Assembly: GCA_021399435.1 (NCBI GenBank) | Contig: JAJTUP010000008.1 | Span: 1,178,001 to 1,242,000, forward strand | Direction of reading: 5' to 3' | DNA: 64,000 nt | From: Diaporthe sp. PMI_573 | Lineage: Eukaryota > Ascomycota > Sordariomycetes > Diaporthales > Diaporthaceae | Part shown: positions 56,095 through 64,000 of the stretch, one piece after another | Layout of the letters: the number at the start of each line of letters is the position of its first letter | Numbering within the stretch: the first letter of the stretch is position 1 | Notes under the pieces: generated by a model | What the model saw: the letters and a program-made list of their open reading frames with translations, nothing else | What the model was told of the DNA's origin: nothing | The model's database searches: none | Position numbers and translations under genes: made by a program

Positions 56095-56610
56095 ATTTTC
56101 CAATATTGTTAAACGGAAACACTTATTAGTAGGCGTGGGCACTGCATGTAAGGAGTTACCCTAGACCTAGTACTAGTGGCGTGCGCGCCAAAAGATGAGT
56201 TTGGTGGCCGTGAGTCGATTTTTTAGGCTGTTTTAAGACCCTAACTTCGTACCTCTACATTACCCTTATTTCTTACCTAAAAAGCATGTAACTTAGCTCA
56301 TTAGATAGTCTGATTTCTGAAGTTTATCTGTATTTAGTTTGGTTACTGTCAGGGTTAGGGTTGGCTGGTTATTTAAAGCCAAAGATAGTGGGTCTGAGGG
56401 CCGAATTTTCCGGCCTCCCTATCTGCGCACCAGAGCCAACCCACGCGTGCCCGCGGGTGAGACAATGTCAGAGGGACTGTGAGGAGGGCTGACAGAAGCC
56501 CACTCGAATTCAATACAAAGTTGTCCGAACCACTCTCAAGCGTTCCAACAAGGCCTCCAGGCACCCTACTGCTACCTGACACCTATTCGATCCACTAACC
56601 TTCAGAAATA
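56095..56610 (-). repeat. Dispersed repeat, copy B (inverted relative to copy A at 31455-32012)
   Basis: Read on the minus strand it matches copy A; for example ATTCGGCCCTCAGACCCAC and CTTTGGCTTTAAATAACCAG are identical. Copy A has about 40 extra nt near its far end. The telomere-like AGGGTTAGGGTT is at 56352-56363. Its open minus frame (56582-56373) resembles one in copy A but is more likely to be non-coding similarity than a gene. Confidence 0.78.
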
Positions 56611-57526
56611 CTATTATCTTTATACTATTATTATTTGATTACATAATTATCCTCCTCGATCCTCACGTGACTTCTAAGAATTATTGTAAGATTTAACATG
56701 AAGCTTTCTGCTTAAGTCCTTTCGAAGTCGCCTTCGGTGGGTCTGTCCTTAACTGGTCATTCCATTTTGACAGCACCTAATTATCGAGCAAAATCAAATC
56801 AAGCTTTTCTGTATGCTCCACAAGTATCCGATGTTCTATTTTCGAGTTAAAGCTCACCAGCACGACATTGATGCTGCGCAGCCATGGTGAACTCGAGAAA
56901 CAAGCTCGCCACTAATATTATGCACTGCAAACTTTGGATGAACCAAACTTAAATTATTCAGGGGTAACGGTCGTTTTACTCTCGGGGCCATGAAAGCCGC
57001 GACAGACTAAGCTCAAAACAAATCTCGAAAATTTGCCGACAAGAAAAAAAACAAAGCACATCTAGTGTTGCATGCCAGCGCAGTGTCAAGTAAAGACTCC
57101 TACGGCCCCCCGCCTTGGCTCGGGGATTTATCCACCAAACAGGCGACGGAAGGCCAGGCGCGTCGGTTTATTCGTGGCTTCAAGCTCATGCCAAGACCGG
57201 TCTGTTAGTCCCGTGGGCCTCGTACATTTATGTGACCCGTCGTTCGCGCTATAGTAGCACCCGAGCGCCAGCATGGGAGTTAATTCTGTCTTAAGTAACA
57301 GATGAATAACTCTCGCCGGTCAGGTTCCGTTTACAAATGAGTGATACGTAGACATGTTATCTCCGGAGGACCCGTCCACCAATGGCCCCCGCCCGTGCTG
57401 GGCGTATGAGGTGGTTCTCGTACCACTATATAGATTCTACCTTCATCTTGGCCAGCCCTCACTTTCAACGCTGCCAGCCCTCACGTTCCTCACATTGCGA
57501 GGTATCAGTCTCTATCGTTTCAAAAC
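56611..57526. other. Upstream region of the pectin methylesterase gene
   Basis: No coding feature. TATATA at 57427-57432 lies 95 nt before the ATG and is the likely core promoter; CCAGCCCTCAC is repeated close downstream. Confidence 0.45.
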
Positions 57527-58684
57527 ATGAAGTCACTCTTTGCGTTGCTCTCATGCGCAACCACGGCCTTGGCCGCCAGCCGCACCTCTGCGCCATCAGG
57601 ATGCATCACGGCCGGTTCTGGTAGCAGTTACAGCACCATACAAGCTGCCGTCAACTCACTATCGACAAGCGCCACAGGAACACAGTGCATCTTCATCAAG
57701 CCGGGAACCTACAAGGAGCAAGTTCTGGTTCCTGCCCGCAGCGCTCAGCTCACCATCTACGGATCCACCACCGACACGACCGGCTATGCTGCCAACTCGG
57801 TGACCATCACCGGCTCCAAAAGCCGTCAGTATCATTCTTCTCCTACAGATCCCCGTCTTTCATGTTTTGGAATGTTCCAGAACGCATCACTTCAGGACCC
57901 GTAGCAGGACTAACGTAATATGCAGAGGCTGATGGCCTGAGCAACGACGAGACGGCCACGCTCCGGGTCAAGGCTGCCAATTTCAAGTTGTACAATGTCA
58001 ACGTCGCAAACACGTACGGCAAGGGTAGTCAGGCGGTCGCGCTATCTGCGTACGTGGATTCGGGCTACTACGGCAACGCCTTCACGGGATACCAGGACAC
58101 CCTGCTCGCGAACACGGGGAAGCAGCTGTACGCCGGAAATCTCATCCAGGGCGCAACGGACTTTATCTTCGGGCAGAACGCGCCGGCGTGGTTCGAGAAC
58201 AACGACATTAGGGTGGTCTCGGCTAGCCTTGGATATATCACGGGTAAGTGACCTTTGAAATACCCGACCTTTTGGTCAGCCGTTGCAATTATGAAACTAA
58301 CGCGCACCTGGTACAGCCAACGGCCGGTCCTCCTCGAGCGGTACATCTTACTACGTCTTCAACAACTGCGATGTCGCCGCTGCGTCGGGGAACAGCGTCA
58401 GCAACGGCGTGTACTATCTCGGAAGGCCGTGGGGGGAGTACGCGCGCGTGGTATTCCAGAAGACTTCGATGAGTGCAGTCATCAACAGCGCAGGGTGGCG
58501 CGTTTGGAACACGGGCGACGAGCGCACTGATCATGTTACCTTTGGCGAATATGGGAACACCGGGACGGGAGCCTCCGGCACTAGGGCTAGTTTCTCGACC
58601 AAGCTGAGCTCCCCGGTGGCAATTTCGGCGGTCCTGGGAAGCAACTATGCTTCTCTGGGTTTCTATGATGCGGAGTATATGTAA
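57527..58684 (+). CDS. CE8 pectin methylesterase, secreted, 327 aa
   Basis: Removes methyl esters from homogalacturonan in plant cell walls. Exons: 57527-57824, 57926-58243, 58317-58684. Intron 1 is an introner-like element; intron 2 (58244-58316, GTAAGT..CAG) is ordinary. Signal peptide: MKSLFALLSCATTALA. Active-site motifs are in order: GYQDTLL (Gln and acid/base Asp), TDFIFGQ (nucleophile Asp) and YYLGRPWGEYARVVF (catalytic Arg). CITAGSGSSYSTIQAAVNSL opens the beta-helix. Length equals the family norm, and the frame is complete. A single-domain enzyme without CBM. Confidence 0.93.
57825..57925 (+). mobile_element. Introner-like element 6, intron 1 of the pectin methylesterase gene
   Basis: A 101-nt intron, GTCAGT to TGCAG, the shortest copy. 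Core: GATCCCCGTCTTTCATG, TTTTGGAATGTTCCAGAACG, CATCACTTCAGGACCCGTAG, CAGGACTAAC. Removal joins GSKS to QADGLSNDETATLRV. Confidence 0.9.
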
Positions 58685-60426
58685 AGATAGTCAAAATGGC
58701 CTCGTAGCTGCTGCAGATGGGTTGGGCACCTGGACACGGGCATGCTTGAATTGTTATCGCCTGGAAACATGGCGCGATTTTCTTCACTTCTCTAGGCTAC
58801 GTTGAATGTCACCACGAAGTCCCTACCAGCTCGGGTGTCAGCATTTTGCTCAGAGTGGCAACCAACTAATTAAAGCGAACCCATTCAGTTCAGTTGAGTC
58901 ATGGAACATGACCATTACACTGAAGGCTCAAATCCCCTGTTCTTATGCATTCAACTGAATTGCTCCGTGGGTTTCCCAGGCGGGATACCCGTTCTAAAAA
59001 CTTTGGGAGCCTGATCCCCCCTCCCTGGTTGACTCAGACAAGCTTGAATACCATTTCAAGGCTCAAAGTTCCTTGCCGGACAAACAATCAGTACCAATAT
59101 TCTGTGAGTGTATAATTCCAGCGAATGGATGGGTCTAGCTGTACATTCTATCCATGACTCTCAGCTCCCCTTATTCTCTTCCTGAACTTTGTCTCATCTA
59201 TGGATGGACACAGGTATTGGTATTTAGGAACTTATGATGCCAGGAAGGGCAATCGGTTTAGGGGGGGGGGCGGTTGTTTCTAAGTTTAAGGAGTCGGTTG
59301 AGTAGCGATTTCTCCCTCCCTTCTCATCAGTGGTCCCAAGCGGTTTCCATTCGACAGCTCTACGACTATTGACTCCAAAGTATAACACGACATTGGAATG
59401 CTATTCCTACCAACCTGTCGTTGAGCGAAACATTTGGTGGTTTGCATAGCCTGCCTGTCACAGGCCCGGTTCGTGTGGCGGTCGTTTAATTGAGACAAGC
59501 CAGAGATTTTAAGGTTTCGCAGTACTCATATCATGCCAAGGGAGTAAAATGGGGACAATGGGCCAATTCTCACAATTCTGAAAAGAATAACTCCACAGAA
59601 ATAATGACAGATATAGTATTAGAGATTCTCGATGCAATTCGAGGCTATAAGAGTCTGAGGTTAACTATGTTCTACATGGTAACACATTCTTGCGTAAATA
59701 GACATGGGAGCACAATATGTCTGGAAATGGAAGGAAGACAGGTCATAAGACAGACATATGGGTTTAGGCATAAGGCTGAATCGATGCTAGATGTTCAATG
59801 TACTTACCTTGACTTGTGACCATATATTGAACGTGATGTAAGTTTACCATGATGATTCCTTGTAAAATGTCTTCAGCATAGTTTCGCCTTTGAGTACAAT
59901 AGGCTGAATATCGAGAGCCATTCTGGGACTATAGGAACGGAATGTTCAATGCATTGTCGCGTATGCAGGCGACTCGTGCAGCTGTACCCTATGACTTCGT
60001 GGAAGTCGGTAACAGCCGTGCAAAGAGAGAGAACGGGAGCAATTAATGTACGAATTGTCGTGGAGATGCGTTGTGCCATAGTCTTGCCGAGAATTGCTTG
60101 TTATCTCTGCCATGGGACAAGGCTCGAAAGGGCCCGCTGTACATTTTGTGCCCACCTGCTCGCATGGCAGAGTCGAACTCAATCCTGATGTGCTCTTCCA
60201 ACTCTTACAAGGCGTCGATAGACATGTTTGTTTCCCTCGAAATGGCTGATGTTGAGCTTTTGCGATATATCTGAGTAATTGGTTACACAGAGTCCGATGT
60301 GGCCTATCGATTCGAGATAAGAGTCTCAGCTGTGTGAAAAGTCATATGACATAGATATCTGCATCAGAACGTCAGCCGCAGGGTTTCAACCTCATACACT
60401 CTGACTCCTGCTAATAGGATATCATC
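58685..60426. other. Intergenic, no gene seen
   Basis: About 1.7 kb; a G-run at 59261 and a short forward frame (59490-59819) with no protein features. Confidence 0.45.
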
Positions 60427-62586
60427 ATGCCGAACCCGGTCGTGATGTTAACCCCCGCCGTCCAAATGGAGCGTCTGGGCCCAGGTTCCTCGGAAGCAGG
60501 TGTCTTCTCCGAAGCCCCTGCATGTGCAGAAGCAGGTCTGGACCTCACAAGCGGAGATATCACACCTACTACTGACGCAGGACGAGCTTCGCCGAATACC
60601 CCATTATCAACTCGACATGAAAATCCACAGCAAATGTCCAAAGATTCTCACCTGACTTATAAGCAGATTGCGAGTATTGCAGGACTCTTTTTACTAGCTG
60701 CAACTGGCTTCGCAGTCTCGAGCGGCCTGGTCCAGTCGAATGGGAAAAGGCTGACCCGTTCCTATTCGGATCTCTTCGACCCCGGCTGTATTGACAAACT
60801 TGGTGACTCTGGGCCATCGGGAATCGTGCGGGCTTTTGATATCGATCTCACCTTCGGAAACTTCACCTTCACGCAAGCGAAAGTCATCGACGTAGCGTGG
60901 GATACAACCATTGGCCAGGGTGGCAGATTGCTCCATGGTTGGATTCTATACCGTTGTGTAATGCGTCGCCTGCTGATTTATGCGATGGAGTATTATTGTG
61001 TCACATACAGGTACTACTTGACCGTTTCTTGGTCGCGAGCATCGTTCGACTCGCTCCATGGGATCCTCAGGGACATCTTCTCCATGAGGGGATGGACCAC
61101 TTCGTTGTGCACCATTTTGCTCGTTTATGCCCTCGGCTACACCCTTCTCTTCCTCCTTCTCTGGAGCACTGCAACAGGCTACCTCAGCCTCTCTCATAGA
61201 TTATATGCTATGCCGGATGGAAATATTGTACCGCTGAATACGCGCGATCTGTCCCTGTGCTGGGTGCTGGACGGCAGCAGGCTCGACTTGCCGGGCGACC
61301 ATATCGAAATCGGTCCCGACTTCTCCGCTTTGGAGTCATTGACGACTTCTTTTACTTACAACGACATAAAGACTTGCATTAACAGTTCGACCAGTGGGGA
61401 TGCCGAGGACACCAAACGCAAGCCCCTAGGGATGGTTTACACGTCCGGTGGCTGGAAAGTCAATACGACGACAACCATATGGGATCATTTCGGGCTGACG
61501 ACGGGATTGAACAACATAAGAGGTAGCTCTGAAAATTTCCAGAGCATTCGAGCTTGTGGGTAGAGGCCTGTGTCTACGTGAACAGCTGGAAACCTTTGCT
61601 AACTCTACGCTGCAGACGCCATAACCAGGCAGCTCTTACAGCTCTCTCATAATCCCCAAGAGTGGCTTACGCATGGCCCTGAAGCGGCTCTGTCAGCTCA
61701 AATTGTTGACCAAGACTTCATCAAACTGGAATGGTGGACCAATAGCAGCGAAGCTTGCACGTTCAGGAACGTCTCGCGCCTCAGCCCCTCTCTAGATGCT
61801 GCCCAAGTCGTACCGCCTCAGCTCCCAGGGAATTCAAAATTCGTGCACGAATTCGACGTTCCCGAGAAACTAGCCTGGTCCCACTTTTCTCTCGGGAACG
61901 TATCGGGTGGGACGCTACCTCCAGGCCAGGTACCGTACAACTCTACAATATGGCTGAATGGTAGCGCAGTTTTGCTATCTGCTCCCTTTGTTGACGTCGG
62001 GCACGGCTGCTCTGGCAACAGCGGTTTCAGTAGTCTAGGTAACTGCATCTGCTTCAAGGGGCAACCCGTATCTCTCGATTTGCTTTCTGAGGACAGGGCA
62101 ATATGCAATACGGCCCCGGGCTATGTGTGGGGCTTCTCAAGCCATCTGGTCCGGTTGGGGCTCGCTTTCGAGGCTACCTGGATGGCCTGCTGCTTCATAT
62201 GCTACCTATGGCTCTCGCTGCGGAGCGACTTTGTAAGGAAGAAGATTATGAGGAACGCGGGCGCCACGAAGTTTGCCCTGGAGATTTCTGAGGCGGTATT
62301 AGAGATTGAACAGGCTGCCCCTGAGCTATCTGAGGACGCCTTAAGGGCGAGGCTGGATGGCATCAACATTGGATATCGACGACCAAATGCACCAGGGGGG
62401 CATCGGGGGCTCCGTTCTCGCTTAGTCGCAGTCGAGCGCGGGGAGCGCTTGATAGACCGAACAGATCGAGGGATAAATGAAATTGAGGAGAAAATAGGTG
62501 GCTGGATTGATGAGACATGGAGACGACGAAAACCTACAGACGCAGAGATATACGAGGACGTAAACTGGCGGGTTTACCAGCAGTGA
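60427..62586 (+). CDS. Large membrane protein of unknown function, 688 aa
   Basis: Exons 60427-61522 and 61616-62586 flank a 93-nt intron (GTAGCT..GCAG) fixed by frame. The first ~75 residues are cytosolic and Ser/Thr/Pro-rich. Hydrophobic segments: IASIAGLFLLAATGFAVSSG (about 80-100), SLCTILLVYALGYTLLFLLL (about 227-250) and RLGLAFEATWMACCFICYLW (about 550-575). The region between the second and third has many N-x-S/T sites and paired cysteines (GHGCSGNSG, GNCICFKG), so it is probably extracellular. The C-terminal ~110 residues are charged and helical (FALEISEAVLEIEQAAPELS). The layout recalls a family of uncharacterised membrane proteins widespread in Pezizomycotina, which I cannot name. 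Both exons are intact. Confidence 0.78.
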
Positions 62587-64000
62587 GCTTTGAACGAGCC
62601 GAGTTCATGTCAGCAGGATCTATAGTGCGTTTCCAGAGAACACTTTGTCTAGAACTTTCATCCAAATGTCTTGATTGTTATGTCTAAGGCTTCGGCCACA
62701 CTGTGCTTTTTAAAACAAAAGATTAAACCCCCCCCCCCCCAGAAAAGAAAACCGTTTATTTGTCTGCCACTTTGATCTCAAAAAGGTACAGAAATCGGCT
62801 TAGAGCGCGCCCTCACCAAGATACCAGCGATGTTCAACTTTCGAGGTCCAGGTGGCCCATTCATAGCTCCAAACTTGTCAGGGTCCTTCTATCGAGTCAC
62901 AAGTGATAGATACACAGTGATATAAAACAAAGTCTTTCTGCCGCCTTGAAGGACTCAAAGCATGCTGAAAATGTGGACTTTACAAATCCAAATTCCGGCA
63001 AATCAATATTGGCATCCGATGATTGTTGCTGCACTAGCATATGTTCGAAAGAGATGCTGACGCTAGGAATTCTTGCTCCAGAGACAAACACAAGACTTCA
63101 CTGTCAGTTGTGTACTCTCATAAATGCTGCATGCAATTCCTCATCCGTGCATGCGCTGCTCAATCAACAACACAGCGCTCAGAAAAATGAAACGCTCTAG
63201 ACTTTTGTGCCTTTCAAAGTCTTACCATTGCTCATGTACCGCAAAATGGGAAGGACCTGTGCATAAACATGAAGGAAGGTTTGTGAAGAAGGAGCGATAC
63301 ATGTGCGATCCATTTGCAACTCAGTAACCTCCCAGCTTCCACGCTGACAATAAACAACACTGTTCCATACCTCCCGACATCCATCACTGGTATCAATCGA
63401 CTACAACTTCACATATCCATTAGTCCAGCAGCCTTCGTTATCCGCACTCGAAGCGAACATCGTCACCGTTCAAGAAAGCTTTTGAGCCCGGTAACGAGCA
63501 CTTACTCTCGACGTCCAACTCCTCAGCAAGCCACACCACAGGCTGCACCTGTGGGACCTCTAATTTTACAAACCCAACCTTCCTGACCAGGACGCATTAC
63601 CAACTCTATCACAATGGTCGGCGACAGCCGTCATTGCGATGTTTGCCTCGATGATATCCCTCTTTTATCCACGCCCCTAAAGGACAACTAAGACAAAGGA
63701 GAGGTCGCAGGAGAAGCTGATCAGCGCGCCGGAGATGGTCTTCGAAGGTTGCCTACTGACAAGGCTCTTCGAACGAACAGTGAGAGACACCGTCTTGGCG
63801 TATGCTACACCTGTCTCGACCATCATATTCACGCCATTTCTTTTATAGGGGGTAGAACAGCGTCCACAATCAGCGCTCTCTAGTGCATGTATAGATACCC
63901 TGCATTCAAAGAGTTAATTACAATGCATTCGATTATGAAACGCGACATGGGTCATTACATTCAATGCTGGGTTTACAAGCCAGATAGGTGAAAAGAGGCT
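62587..64000. other. 3' terminal stretch, no confident gene
   Basis: A C-run at about 62728-62740 and short frames. At 63614-63883 one frame reads MVGDSRHCDVCLDDIPLL, a TAA stop after 25 codons, then continues open to CYTCLDHHIHAISF and a TAG; the two C-x-x-C pairs are suggestive, but support is weak. Confidence 0.35.

Overview
The window is nuclear DNA of a filamentous ascomycete (Pezizomycotina). The evidence is short GT-AG introns (about 50-110 nt) with CTAAC-type branch sites, fungal-specific families (CBM1 esterase, pectin methylesterase, GH92, secreted quercetinase-type cupin, HsbA, HET and NACHT-WD40 proteins, pogo/Fot-type transposase), and C-to-T/G-to-A decay of repeats like that left by RIP. 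I cannot name the species.

Layout. 1-3 kb: 3' part of a secreted intradiol dioxygenase, then a structurally complete pogo-type transposon with TA target duplication. 3-7.5 kb: ABCC transporter. 8-11 kb: GH92 mannosidase with one frameshift. 12.1-13.3 kb: secreted bicupin. 14.4-14.6 kb: a tiny two-exon metallothionein. 15.3-16.7 kb: Arp6-like actin-related protein. 18.4-22.5 kb: USP-type deubiquitinase with a very long repetitive tail. 23.9 kb: tRNA-His. 25-26.1 kb: CE5 acetylxylan esterase/cutinase-fold enzyme with CBM1. 26.2-27.3 kb: NAD-dependent epimerase. 27.3-33.5 kb: gene-poor, partly AT-rich, with one arm of an inverted dispersed repeat. 33.5-38.7 kb: M81 (MlrC) relic, multi-TM protein, HsbA-like protein. 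39-44.4 kb: PIF1 helicase and a DAL5-type MFS gene carrying a frameshift. 44.8-53.2 kb: HET-type relic, decayed pogo copy, APH-fold kinase, protein kinase relic, and a full-length but stop-riddled HET-NACHT-WD40 (het-d/het-e type) gene. 53.7-56.6 kb: 84-bp tandem repeat, an intact gene of unknown function, a gene fragment, and the other arm of the inverted repeat. 57.5-58.7 kb: pectin methylesterase. 60.4-62.6 kb: large unknown membrane protein.

The most striking signal is a family of near-identical introns. Six introns in five unrelated genes (acetylxylan esterase, epimerase, PIF1 twice, MFS, pectin methylesterase) share a core of about 70 nt, always in the sense orientation of the host gene, and are 101-108 nt long, against 51-93 nt for the other introns. 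They behave as introner-like elements: mobile sequences that arrive as ready-made spliceosomal introns. I deduced their exact splice sites from reading-frame continuity, and every host gene comes back into frame when they are removed, apart from the separate MFS frameshift.

Functionally the live genes suit a plant-biomass or plant-associated fungus (xylan, pectin and mannose-glycan enzymes, flavonol and aromatic ring cleavage, efflux). The 44.8-53.2 kb block is a decaying recognition-gene neighbourhood. Frameshifts in GH92 and MFS may be real or assembly errors.
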